Shown here: positions 43,884 through 52,370 of the stretch, in pieces
Numbering within the stretch: position 1 is the stretch's first letter
Layout of the letters: every line of letters begins with the position of its first letter
NCBI RefSeq assembly: GCF_003336225.1
Contig: NZ_QPID01000006.1
Span: 168,207 to 232,206 of the forward strand
DNA length: 64,000 nucleotides
Direction: 5' to 3'
Origin: Corallincola holothuriorum
GTDB lineage: Bacteria; Pseudomonadota; Gammaproteobacteria; Enterobacterales; Neiellaceae
The notes under the pieces: model-generated
Database searches by the model: none
What the model saw: the letters and a program-made list of their open reading frames with translations, nothing else
Told to the model about the DNA's origin: nothing
Program-made: the position numbers and the translations under genes

Positions 43884-45776
43884 GTGATGATAACCAAGCG
43901 TCTATTAGTGGTTCTATGCAGCTTTTTTATACTCGGCTTGGTCTTGTTGAGCGTGGCCTTTCATCTTGTCGATCCCAACGAATATCGGGTGGAGCTGGAA
44001 AAGCGTGTGTTAGCAACCACGGGGCGTCACTTGACCATTACTGGTGATGCTGAGTTGAAACTTCTTCCTCAGCCGTATTTTGCCATCAACAATGTCTCCC
44101 TGGCGAATGCGCCTTGGGGTTCAACTCCACTGATGTTGAAAACTGATTACCTGGATATTCAGATGGCGTGGCTACCTTTGCTTATGGGCGAGCTACATGT
44201 TCGTAAAGTACGGTTACGCGGCGCTGAAGTGATATTTGAAAAAAATGCCGATGGCATCAGTAACTGGAAATTTGAGGGGCAACTTGGTGATTCGAACGCT
44301 GTACTGCCAACATTTGAATGGATAGCGGTCGAAAACTCAGCCATTGTGTGGCGCGATACCGCCAAGCAAAACGAACATACGTTGGGTATAGACTCCTTAC
44401 GAATTGAGCCTAGCGAATCTGGAAATGAGCGATTTTCCTGGGATGTTAGTGGCAAGTTAGATGGCGTTGAACTGCTTGTCGCTGGTGAAATGAGCAGTTT
44501 AATAAGGCATTTTAACGGTGAGCCATGGCAAGGCGACATTTCATTAACTACGCAGGGATTAGCGTTCAATATCAGTGGTAAAACAGATGATGTTTTCGAA
44601 CTGAAAGGTCTTGATGTTCATGTCAACGCAAGCGGCAATGACTTGTCGCAGTTGCAGCACTTTACCGGGCTCGAATTGTCATCACCTGTGCCTTGGCACC
44701 TAGCGTTTGATTTGCGCCACGGTGTAGCAGAGTTTAATGCTAAAAATATCAATGTTCGGGTTGGTGAAAGTGATATCGCAGGAAGCCTAACGCTGAAAGA
44801 GAGCACGAGGCGTTGGCGCGTCGATGGTCAGCTTCACTCTAAGGTGCTTAACCTTGATCCCTTGCTGGCGGCAACAAGCACGGATAATTCCAGCACAACT
44901 GAACAAGTTTCAGCGGAAAAAGTGTTTAGTGACAGACCATTTTCGGTGAATTGGATGCGTGATTTTGATGGCCATGTTCAGTTAGATATTCAGAAGTTTT
45001 CTTTTGCGGCTTTGCATGCTGCCAACAGCGTGTTGGATATGAAACTCAGTGATGATGTGTTGATGCTTGCGATTGAAGCGACAGAGATGTTTCACGGCAA
45101 GGTCTCCGCTGATGCGACCATCGATTCATCACACAAACTGCCCTTGTTCCATATTAAAGCCACAGGAACGGATGTGGAAATGGCCGAAATCGTTGGTTTG
45201 ATGACCGATATGACGTTTTTGGAAGGGCAGGGACATGTCAATGTGGATGTTCAAGGCCAAGGTGATTCTTTAGCTGCATTGATGGCCAGTATGACGGGGG
45301 AAGGGCGAGCGTTGATAAGTGAAGGCACTGCGGAGTTGCGGGCGGCTGAGACAACAACCTCCATTCGCCGCTTATTGATTTCGCAATTAGGTGATAAAGA
45401 TGACAAACGAGTAAAAATGAATTGCTTAGCTGCGCATGTCACCGTTAAAGACGGTGTGTCGAAGCCGACGGCAGTGGTGGTTGATACGAAAAAATCTACT
45501 GTGCGAGGTGCTGGCACGATAGATTTTGGTAAGGAAACCTTAGATATGGTGTTTACCCCAAAACCCAAGTCATCAGCTATTAGCCTTGGTGTTCCATTGG
45601 CGGTAACGGGTACATTTTATGAACCTAAATCATCTTTAGAAAAATTGGGTGCAGCGCGCCGTGTGGCAGGTATCGCCAGCCTATTTATCTTTCCGCCAGC
45701 AGCACTGGCGGGATTGGGAGATTTAGGAGATAACGCCGATAACTGCATTACCATTTCTGAGAATGATGCTAAGTAG
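43884..45776 (+). CDS. AsmA-family envelope protein
   Basis: This 630-residue protein has an N-terminal membrane anchor (LLVVLCSFFILGLVLLSVAF). The hallmark HLVDPNEYRVELEKRVLATTGRHLTITGDAELKLLP of AsmA proteins follows, broken here into its usual start, and then NVSLANAPWGSTPLMLKTDYL. The C-terminal part carries the AsmA_2-type motif (VDVQGQGDSLAALMASMTGEG, IRRLLI) and ends in a hydrophobic, alanine-rich stretch. AsmA proteins are bridge-like, periplasm-spanning proteins thought to carry or tether phospholipids between membranes. The GTG at 43884 fits the AGGA spacing; an ATG at 43887 is equally possible. The gene has no close partner. Confidence 0.9.
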   Translation: MMITKRLLVVLCSFFILGLVLLSVAFHLVDPNEYRVELEKRVLATTGRHLTITGDAELKLLPQPYFAINNVSLANAPWGSTPLMLKTDYLDIQMAWLPLLMGELHVRKVRLRGAEVIFEKNADGISNWKFEGQLGDSNAVLPTFEWIAVENSAIVWRDTAKQNEHTLGIDSLRIEPSESGNERFSWDVSGKLDGVELLVAGEMSSLIRHFNGEPWQGDISLTTQGLAFNISGKTDDVFELKGLDVHVNASGNDLSQLQHFTGLELSSPVPWHLAFDLRHGVAEFNAKNINVRVGESDIAGSLTLKESTRRWRVDGQLHSKVLNLDPLLAATSTDNSSTTEQVSAEKVFSDRPFSVNWMRDFDGHVQLDIQKFSFAALHAANSVLDMKLSDDVLMLAIEATEMFHGKVSADATIDSSHKLPLFHIKATGTDVEMAEIVGLMTDMTFLEGQGHVNVDVQGQGDSLAALMASMTGEGRALISEGTAELRAAETTTSIRRLLISQLGDKDDKRVKMNCLAAHVTVKDGVSKPTAVVVDTKKSTVRGAGTIDFGKETLDMVFTPKPKSSAISLGVPLAVTGTFYEPKSSLEKLGAARRVAGIASLFIFPPAALAGLGDLGDNADNCITISENDAK

Positions 45777-45853
45777 GTTGATAGCGCACATTCATGGTGT
45801 TTGCAGTCTAGAAGGCACCTCGGCTCCTCAAATATCCGATGAAGGAGTCGTAT

Positions 45854-46495
45854 TTAAGCGCTGGTTTGGACTTTAGCCAGTTTCACCCCAAACCAAAGCA
45901 TCAACACGCCAACACCGCCTTTGAGGAGGCGTGTCAGCATCGGTTTTCCTAGTCCGACTGTTTTATGAGCAAGCAGTGCCAACGATGCGAACCAGCAACC
46001 CACAATGATGATTTGTACTGTGACCAGAAAAAAAGTGGTAGTTACGATATCCGATGACTCAGATAAAAACTGCGGAAATAGTGCGAGATAAAACATCGAT
46101 ACTTTTGGGTTCAGCAGGTTGGTGATAAACCCCTGTAACCAAGCTTTTTTGTAGCTAAGTCGATGCGCTAATGGTTGGGGTGTATTTTTCTGTGCGATTT
46201 TATTTGAATTAATCGCCTGCCATAGTGACGTAATGCCTAGGTAGCAGAGGTAAGCGACACCTAGGGCTTTGACCAGCATAAACAATTCTGAAGAGCTCAT
46301 GATCAGAGCGGAGATCCCAACCACTGAAAACAGGCCATGGGCGTAAAAAGCGCAAAGGGTGCCTGAAAGCGTGATAAGGGCTGTTCTTCTGCCGAGAGTG
46401 AGGGAGTGGCTCACAATGAGCAAGCCATTGGGGCCAGGCACCATGCCACTGAGTAAAGCGACGAGGCAGAAGCTGATAATCAGTTCGGTTGACAT
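45854..46495 (-). CDS. LysE/RhtB-family exporter
   Basis: This 213-residue inner-membrane protein has about six hydrophobic segments. The family start GMVPGPNGLLIVSHSLTLGRR (approximately residues 18-38) includes the PGP motif. The middle shows LWQAIN, then LLNPKVSMFYLALFPQF, another RhtB signature. It exports amino acids such as lysine, threonine or homoserine, or related compounds; the substrate is unknown. AAGGAG precedes the ATG on the minus strand. A small hypothetical gene sits 19 bases upstream in the same unit. Confidence 0.93.
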   Translation of the reverse strand: MSTELIISFCLVALLSGMVPGPNGLLIVSHSLTLGRRTALITLSGTLCAFYAHGLFSVVGISALIMSSSELFMLVKALGVAYLCYLGITSLWQAINSNKIAQKNTPQPLAHRLSYKKAWLQGFITNLLNPKVSMFYLALFPQFLSESSDIVTTTFFLVTVQIIIVGCWFASLALLAHKTVGLGKPMLTRLLKGGVGVLMLWFGVKLAKVQTSA

Positions 46496-46514
46496 CCGTT
46501 CCTCTCCTTAAGGT

Positions 46515-46820
46515 TTAGTAAAGGTGATCCTTCGCCCTATCTAATTTGGCATCGGGTAAGAACTGATCTGAGATGGTTAGAATAGCATGTAGATTATTAC
46601 GCAGTTTATCGAGCTCCATCGGCTCAGGCTCTAGTGACGTTTGAAATAAATGGAGAGCCATGTCGGCGAGCAGTAGCCGTTGTTTTTCAAGCCAATCATG
46701 GTGGCCTGTTGGATTGTCATGAGTCGATAGCGTGGCGCTGTTTTTAAGGTAGCTAGCCTCGACCAAAGCGTGCATATCCCAGCTTTGTTCAATCAGTGAT
46801 CGTTTCTGTTCTTCGGTCAT
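46515..46820 (-). CDS. Small hypothetical protein upstream of the LysE exporter
   Basis: This 101-residue cytoplasmic protein is largely helical and acidic to neutral (MTEEQKRSLIEQSWDMHALV, LEKQRLLLADMALHLFQ), with no membrane segment. The ATG is preceded by GAGG. The length and helical pattern give no known family. It is transcribed 19 bases ahead of the LysE gene and is probably in the same operon; a regulatory or accessory role is possible but unsupported. Confidence 0.6.
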   Translation of the reverse strand: MTEEQKRSLIEQSWDMHALVEASYLKNSATLSTHDNPTGHHDWLEKQRLLLADMALHLFQTSLEPEPMELDKLRNNLHAILTISDQFLPDAKLDRAKDHLY

Positions 46821-46957
46821 TTCTGCCTCGTATTTTTGTGGTTTATTGCTGCTCCGGTTTGTTTCTTTACTACCTGGCTATTTTTAACTCAGTCTTCTTG
46901 GCTGTATCAATCGGGGAGAAGGAGTAAAAGCCGGAAGTGGTAACATACTAAAGTACA

Positions 46958-47788
46958 TTAACTCTCCCGAACTTCAGCCATAAAGGCTTCAATCCAATAC
47001 CAATAGTCTGGATAGGCAATCACACTCAGGTCGTTATGGTCTGCGCCGGGCACGGCTATGAATCGTTTATGGCTATTCTCTGCACCTGGATATGCATCAT
47101 ATAGTTTTTGCCCTAAGGCAAACGGCACAATGTCGTCGGCGTCGCCGTGAATAAACAGGGCGGGGGCAGGGACATTAGGTACTTTATGAATCGAATCTAA
47201 TGGCGAGCCTAGCGCCCAGTTTAACCAACCCATCCCCATAACTTTTGCCATGTCGTTACCGCTGGAAAAAGGCGTAACTAATACCAGTCCGGCCAGCTGT
47301 CGATGCTGGGCGATGTGAACAGCCATCGCTGAGCCAAGAGAACGGCCATAGATAAACAGATCTTGCTCTTTGAACCCACGTTCTGTTAACAGATAGTCCA
47401 GCGCCGTTTGCGCATCGGTATACAGCCCTTGTTCGGAAGGTGAGCCGCTACTCTTGCCATAACCACGATAGCTAAGCAGCAAGACGTTAACACCGGTGGC
47501 AGCGATTTTTCTGGCGTCGTCAATGCGATAGAAAAGGTGCCCTGCATTGCCATGCAGATACAGCACCGTTCTATCTGATTGTGTATCAAACCAAAGTGCC
47601 TGTAGCTGTTCGCCATCTGGCGTATTCAATATCAACTCTTCAGCATCTGATGGGGCAGCGGCTTCAGGCGGCAAGCGTTCAGGATAAAACGCAAACGCGT
47701 TAACCATGGCATCGCGGCAGCCGCTAATCATGAGTAGCACGCCAATCAGTAAACACCATCTCGTCCGTATTAGCTCTCTGCCTTGCAT
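46958..47788 (-). CDS. Alpha/beta hydrolase, lipoprotein-like (Bem46/YfhR type)
   Basis: The protein has about 276 residues from the ATG ending at 47788, with GGAGAG just upstream. A short N-terminal signal with LLMISGC suggests an inner-membrane or lipoprotein anchor. The alpha/beta hydrolase motifs are LYLHGNAGHLFYR (oxyanion hole), IYGRSLGSAMAVHIA (nucleophile Ser), FIHGDADDIVPF (Asp) and PGADHNDLSVI (His). The layout matches YfhR/Bem46 serine hydrolases of unknown substrate. The context (a dihydroorotate dehydrogenase-like gene upstream) gives no clue. Confidence 0.9.
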   Translation of the reverse strand: MQGRELIRTRWCLLIGVLLMISGCRDAMVNAFAFYPERLPPEAAAPSDAEELILNTPDGEQLQALWFDTQSDRTVLYLHGNAGHLFYRIDDARKIAATGVNVLLLSYRGYGKSSGSPSEQGLYTDAQTALDYLLTERGFKEQDLFIYGRSLGSAMAVHIAQHRQLAGLVLVTPFSSGNDMAKVMGMGWLNWALGSPLDSIHKVPNVPAPALFIHGDADDIVPFALGQKLYDAYPGAENSHKRFIAVPGADHNDLSVIAYPDYWYWIEAFMAEVRES

Positions 47789-47945
47789 CAATCTCTCCTA
47801 TCATGACTTGCTGTTCCGAATTGTAGCTTTAAGTAAGCTGCCGCTCCTGTGCATTCGCATGCCCCACGAAGTGTTTTGGGTACCATGCCCCCGCGGCAAG
47901 GCTCACCCCGCGAAGTGCTGCGGGTGTACTGTACTTCCTGCACAT

Positions 47946-47967
47946 AAAAAACCGCCGGAAGGCGGTT
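47946..47967 (-). terminator. Terminator of the dihydroorotate dehydrogenase-like gene
   Basis: AACCGCC (47950-47956) and GGCGGTT (47961-47967) pair around GGAA. On the minus strand the hairpin is followed by a run of T (the + strand A-run 47946-47950). It lies 28 bases past the minus-strand stop at 47995. Confidence 0.85.
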
Positions 47968-47994
47968 TAAAAAATCAATCTGCGAGTGATCTGC

Positions 47995-49056
47995 TTACTT
48001 ATATTCGTGGAATCGCTGGGCCAAATATGGGTCCCACATGGCGGCAGTAGCACTCATCACCATATCAGCGCCCATCTCCAGACGGCGGTGCAGATCCTGT
48101 GCAGTCATCATGCCGCCGACGGAACAGATTACAAAGTCATCTTTCCACTTGGTTCGCAGGTCGATCAGGTTGCTGGTCACTTCTTCGGCCAGTTCGCCGA
48201 TGGCGAAGCCACAGGTGCCGCTTTGCAATCGACCTTCACCCGGCAGGGCTGAGCCGCCTTGGTCATTGACGATCTTGCGAGGAATGGTGTTAATCGCAGC
48301 AAAGCCATCAACGTAAGGTCGGTTGGCTGCAATCACTTTTTCCAGCTGTTCTGCAGGCATCCAGCCCAGTTTGATCATCAGTGGTGTGTCGCCGATCGAT
48401 TCACGTATCTTTTTCGAGACCAGTGCAGAGTTTTCCGGATCGGAGAACAGGGCACCCTCTTTGCTGCCACCCAAGTTAGGGCAGGAGTAATTCACTTCAA
48501 TGATCTTGGCGCCAGCTTCTTTGGCCATGGCAGAGACATAGCCATAATCTTCAACTAAATCGCGTTCAGCCAACCCTGGCGTACCGTTAACGGACACCAG
48601 CATCAATTGGCCGGAGCCCATTTTTTTGTTGCCCGCTTCAATATCTTTCATCCATACCTCGGGCGAAAGTGAAGGTACGCCAAACGAGTTGGTGATGGTG
48701 ATCTTTTCATCCAGCGAAGGGCGTACGCCCGGTTTCATCTGGGTATTGATATCCTGATGACTAAACTGATTTTCTGCATTGAGGAAGATACAGTTCGGCG
48801 CGGGATGGCAAGCGCGCTCGACACTGCGCACGGTTTTATAAACCGGCAAATCGAAACCCAGTTGGGCATAGACATCGCACCAATGGCTGTTGAGCAGTGG
48901 ACCAGCAGGTACACCTAGACGAGAGTTCACTTCAAAGTCGAACACCTTTTGCATCTGCTTAATCGCAGGGCGGGTCGGCATGTCACCCGCAAAGAAAGGA
49001 CCATTCTGGTAATTATCTTCGTAGGTTTTGCTTATGTCATAAAGTTCGAATTGCAT
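47995..49056 (-). CDS. Dihydroorotate dehydrogenase-like flavoprotein
   Basis: The protein has about 353 residues from the ATG ending at 49056 (GAGG lies eight bases upstream); a second ATG ends at 49074. It is an FMN-binding TIM barrel: GVPAGPLLNS at the start, IIEVNYSCPN as the FMN/substrate motif, LMIKLGWMP, DGFAAINTI, and the phosphate-binding end VICSVGGMMTAQDLHRRLEMGADMVM. These are the positions of class 1 dihydroorotate or dihydropyrimidine dehydrogenases. Cys in NYSCPN is the candidate base. The pathway (pyrimidine synthesis or breakdown) cannot be told from context. A hairpin terminator follows. Confidence 0.87.
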   Translation of the reverse strand: MQFELYDISKTYEDNYQNGPFFAGDMPTRPAIKQMQKVFDFEVNSRLGVPAGPLLNSHWCDVYAQLGFDLPVYKTVRSVERACHPAPNCIFLNAENQFSHQDINTQMKPGVRPSLDEKITITNSFGVPSLSPEVWMKDIEAGNKKMGSGQLMLVSVNGTPGLAERDLVEDYGYVSAMAKEAGAKIIEVNYSCPNLGGSKEGALFSDPENSALVSKKIRESIGDTPLMIKLGWMPAEQLEKVIAANRPYVDGFAAINTIPRKIVNDQGGSALPGEGRLQSGTCGFAIGELAEEVTSNLIDLRTKWKDDFVICSVGGMMTAQDLHRRLEMGADMVMSATAAMWDPYLAQRFHEYK

Positions 49057-49074
49057 AGGTGCTGCCTCAGCCAT

Positions 49075-49723
49075 GGTGATGAAAGGAAGCCATTTTAAGT
49101 GTTATCTCTTTGAATGAGTATCGTAAAAATAGCCCAAGTTCTGAGCCGGATCAGAGAGTCGCAGGGATCGTCCAAACATCATTCGTTGGTCTTACAGAGA
49201 TATCAGACCTTATTTATCGACATCACTGTTGCCGATGCGATTCGACTCCAGAAACTGGACTTTGGTCAAGGTTGCTCCTTATGGGCCAGCTTATAATGCG
49301 CAGCTCAAGGTAATACCAATCCGCATAAGAATATGATTTACCAGCGGGAATTTAAATCACTTTAGGCAAGGCAGGTGACTGAAGGCATAGTTGTTCTACG
49401 CCGAAATCAGCTAACGCTGCATAAAGTGATTTAAAACCCGTCCTACGGGGAAGTCTGGGCAAGCCACTTCTACGTTGCAGCCATTTGCAAGGGAACAACC
49501 ATTGCGGCATGACTGCGCCTTGAATTGAACTTGCCCAGACTTCCTGGTTGACCATATCTTTATGCGGATTGGTATAAAGTGCTTCGATTGATTGTAACTG
49601 ACTGATTGAAGTTTAAGGGATTTTTAATAGCGCTTGCAGTGGCCTTGCTGGACTGAACTGGTAACAACTTGTCCAGTCGTCCATGGCGTTGTGAGTTAAT
49701 CAACACAGGGAATACGCCGCACA
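49075..49723. other. Long intergenic region holding a MITE-like element
   Basis: This 649-base gap separates two divergent genes. The centre is a 261-base inverted-repeat element (listed separately). Small open frames on either side (49110-49313) show no family resemblance. The final 150 bases before the M48 gene form its probable promoter region. Confidence 0.6.
49314..49574. mobile_element. MITE-like element with perfect 15-base TIR core and nested hairpins
   Basis: The left end TACCAATCCGCATAA and right end TTATGCGGATTGGTA are perfect inverted repeats that continue imperfectly for about seven bases. Both are flanked by TAA, at 49311-49313 and 49575-49577, a plausible target duplication. 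Two nested inverted repeats lie inside: one around AAATCACTTTA and its complement TAAAGTGATTT, the other GAAGTCTGGGCAAG with CTTGCCCAGACTTC. It encodes nothing and is typical of a non-autonomous transposon. Confidence 0.78.
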
Positions 49724-50932
49724 ATGTCTGAACCCTCTCTCTATCCGTGTCATGGAGTGCATTCGTCTCTCGCGAAAGGTAAAGCTTCCGGTCAGTTACG
49801 GGTGGGCAGTTCGCATTTGATATTTACCATTGCAGATCAGCAGATCGAATTAAGTCTGAATGAGTTGCAGATGGAGCAGGGTGGGGCCAGCGATCGCCTG
49901 GTGTTTTTTACCCATCCGGGCCGGCCTGACTGGCGTTTTTATACCTCGGATAAATTTGTCCTCAAAGACCCTCACTTTAAACAGTATCCCCATCTGGCCG
50001 GTATGATGCGCGGTGCTCGCTCTAAGCATCTATTTAACTGGTCGCTGTTGGTGGTGGTGCTTTTGGTTTGTTTAGCTGTGCCCATTGCCGCGTTGATGAA
50101 CCTGCATCGTGCCAGTGCCGTGATCGCTGAGCAAGTGCCCGTGGAATGGGAACAGCAGCTGGGTGAATCCAGTTTTGCCCAGTATCAGATTAGTGCCGAG
50201 TTAATGGACGATGAGCAATCAGCACGTTTGCTTGAGCCCTTGGTGACGCCACTGATCGATCTCTTACCGAAACGGCGCTTTGATTATCACTTTTATATCG
50301 TCAACGACAGCAATTTGAACGCGTTTGCACTGCCCGGTGGTATTGTCGTGATTAATTCAGGATTGATTTTAGCTGCTGACGATGCCGCTGAATTACTGGG
50401 CGTCGTCGGGCACGAAATCGTCCATGTTCGAGAGCGTCATGGTATTCGTAACGTGATCTCCCATGCTGGGATCTATGTTGCCGTGAGTGCGCTGATTGGC
50501 GATGTGTCCGGTGTATTAGCTGTGGTAGCCGATGCGGCCCCTTTGCTGATTAGCCAGGGGTATTCAAGGGATTTTGAATCAGAGGCGGATCGGCTTAGTC
50601 ATGCCTTACTGATTAAAGCCAACATCGACCCCACCGGTTTGGCTCGTTTCTTCCAAAAGATGCAAGCTAAAGAGCAGGAAAAGCTAGCCGAGTTGGGTGA
50701 TGAAGATACTCAGGAGTGGATAAAGACGGGCATGGGCTTTATCAGCTCTCACCCCGCCACGGATGAACGGATTAATGCCCTAGAGGACTACAACTCGAAT
50801 GCAACGTCACAATTTCTCGACCTGTCGCAGCCATTTGCCCGGCTAAAAGCCGGTGTTGAGGGGTTTGTGGTTGATGACGACAGTCAGCTGGAACTTAATG
50901 AAACTGATGTTGTGCTCGAAGCAGGTCGATAA
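49724..50932 (+). CDS. M48-family zinc metallopeptidase, single-pass membrane protein
   Basis: This 402-residue protein has a small beta-rich N-terminal domain (about residues 1-95), a transmembrane helix at about 105-125 (WSLLVVVLLVCLAVP) and a peptidase domain. The zinc motif is HEIVH (His230, Glu231, His234) in VVGHEIVHVRERHG, and the third ligand lies in FESEADRLS. FALPGGIVVINSGLIL is the usual strand before the active helix. This is the M48 peptidase layout (HtpX/BepA/LoiP group), here with an extra N-terminal domain, suggesting quality control of membrane or envelope proteins. It heads an operon of three AIM24-family genes. Confidence 0.9.
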   Translation: MSEPSLYPCHGVHSSLAKGKASGQLRVGSSHLIFTIADQQIELSLNELQMEQGGASDRLVFFTHPGRPDWRFYTSDKFVLKDPHFKQYPHLAGMMRGARSKHLFNWSLLVVVLLVCLAVPIAALMNLHRASAVIAEQVPVEWEQQLGESSFAQYQISAELMDDEQSARLLEPLVTPLIDLLPKRRFDYHFYIVNDSNLNAFALPGGIVVINSGLILAADDAAELLGVVGHEIVHVRERHGIRNVISHAGIYVAVSALIGDVSGVLAVVADAAPLLISQGYSRDFESEADRLSHALLIKANIDPTGLARFFQKMQAKEQEKLAELGDEDTQEWIKTGMGFISSHPATDERINALEDYNSNATSQFLDLSQPFARLKAGVEGFVVDDDSQLELNETDVVLEAGR

Positions 50933-50988
50933 AACTAATTTCAATTTGTGCGGTGACAGTTCTTACCGCTGACCACAAGGAAAAGGGA

Positions 50989-51651
50989 ATGAAAGCTGAA
51001 ATAAAAGGCTCCCAGGCGTTTTCTTATATCGATGTCGATTTAGAGCCAGGAGAAACCATTGTCAGCGAGTCGGATGCCATGAGCAGCATGGATGCCGATC
51101 TCGATCTTACTGCGACTTTCAACGGGGGCTTCTTCAGAGGGTTACTGAAAAAGTATCTGGGTGGTGAAACACTGTTTGTGAGCCGCTTTACCAACAATAC
51201 CAATGCTAACAAGCGGGTGACCCTAGTGCAGCCAGTGCCGGGCGAGATCCGCTGCATCGAGCTAAATGACGAAGAGTTTCATCTCCAGCCTGGGGCTTAT
51301 CTTGCGTCTTCGGACGGCGTTGAATTGGGCCTGCGTTGGGCAGGCTTTGTCTCATTTATCGCCCGTGAAGGATTGTTTAAGCTGACAGTCAAAGGCACCG
51401 GTAAAGTGTTTTATGGTGCTTATGGCGCGTTGGTCGAGAAAGAGGTGGATGGCGAATATATTGTTGATACCTCGCATTTGGTGGCCTATGAGCCAGGCAT
51501 CAAGCTAAAGCTACAACTGGCAGGAGGTATTTTCTCTAGCTTTTTTGGTGGGGAAGGCCTAGTGACTCGCGTACAGGGTAAAGGGAAAATTATCGTGCAA
51601 ACCCGCAGTTTGTCTGGCTTGTCGAGCTGGCTGAATCCGAAATTCCGATAA
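50989..51651 (+). CDS. AIM24-family protein, copy 1 (TIGR00266-like)
   Basis: The protein has about 220 residues from the ATG at 50989 (AAGGA seven bases upstream); the frame extends 12 codons earlier without support. It carries repeated beta-prism strands with LGGETLFVSRFTN, CIELNDEEFHLQPGAYLAS and YGALVEKEVDGEYIVDTSH, the AIM24 pattern. AIM24 in yeast is a mitochondrial protein affecting cristae and respiration; bacterial homologues are uncharacterised. It is the first of three adjacent, diverged copies (copy 2 begins 26 bases later). No membrane segment is seen. Confidence 0.9.
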   Translation: MKAEIKGSQAFSYIDVDLEPGETIVSESDAMSSMDADLDLTATFNGGFFRGLLKKYLGGETLFVSRFTNNTNANKRVTLVQPVPGEIRCIELNDEEFHLQPGAYLASSDGVELGLRWAGFVSFIAREGLFKLTVKGTGKVFYGAYGALVEKEVDGEYIVDTSHLVAYEPGIKLKLQLAGGIFSSFFGGEGLVTRVQGKGKIIVQTRSLSGLSSWLNPKFR

Positions 51652-51677
51652 ACCAGGGCGTTAATAGGAGTAAATAA

Positions 51678-52361
51678 ATGGATATTGAATTGACTCATCG
51701 CCCCGGTAATACGGCGGCAAAAGTGACATTGCAGGCGGGAGAAACTATCACAGCTGAAGCAGGTGCCATGATCGCCATGAGCGGCAACATGGATATCACC
51801 ACAACTACCCACAAAAAGAACTCTGGTGGCCTGTTTAAAGCGGCCAAGCGTATGCTTGGCGGCGAGTCACTGTTCCTCAACCACTTTGAGCCGAAAGGTG
51901 ACTCCGGAACTGTGTTCTTCGGCACGGATTTGGCGGGAGACATGATGACCATGGAGCTGGATAACGATAATTTGATCGTACAAAGCGGCTCCTACTTAGC
52001 TAGTGACAGCGGTATCGACGTTGATCTAGGTTGGCAGGGATTTAAGTCCTTATTTTCCGGTGAGGGAGTACTTTGGCTGAACCTCAAGGGCCAAGGCAAG
52101 GTGATACTCTCTTCGTTTGGTGCTATCTATCCGGTTGAGGTTGATGGCGAATATATTGTCGATTCCGGTCATATCGTCGCGTTCGATGAAACCCTAGATT
52201 TCAGCATCACCAAAGCCGGTAAGAGTTGGTTGCACTCCTGGTTAGGTGGTGAAGGTTTGGTGTGTAAATTTAAGGGAACGGGCACGGTTTGGTGTCAGAG
52301 CCACAACACCTCTAGTTTTGGGAACGCCCTTGGGCCTTCATTACGAGCGCGTAAAGCCTAA
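51678..52361 (+). CDS. AIM24-family protein, copy 2 (TIGR00266-like)
   Basis: This 227-residue protein has AGGAG seven bases before its ATG. It shares the AIM24 core with its neighbours: NTAAKVTLQAGETITAEAGA, MLGGESLFLNHFEP, LIVQSGSYLASD, VDGEYIVDSGHIVAF and a closing glycine-rich LGGEGLVCKFKGTGTVW. It looks the most canonical of the three, since the AGAMIAMS segment is typical of TIGR00266. It probably folds as a beta-prism and may assemble with the other copies. The exact role is unknown. Confidence 0.92.
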   Translation: MDIELTHRPGNTAAKVTLQAGETITAEAGAMIAMSGNMDITTTTHKKNSGGLFKAAKRMLGGESLFLNHFEPKGDSGTVFFGTDLAGDMMTMELDNDNLIVQSGSYLASDSGIDVDLGWQGFKSLFSGEGVLWLNLKGQGKVILSSFGAIYPVEVDGEYIVDSGHIVAFDETLDFSITKAGKSWLHSWLGGEGLVCKFKGTGTVWCQSHNTSSFGNALGPSLRARKA

Positions 52362-52370
52362 GGAGCAAAA

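Noticed and set aside
49110-49313. Small open frames ahead of the MITE-like element
   Set aside because: Several frames overlap, none has a ribosome site, membrane helix or recognisable motif.
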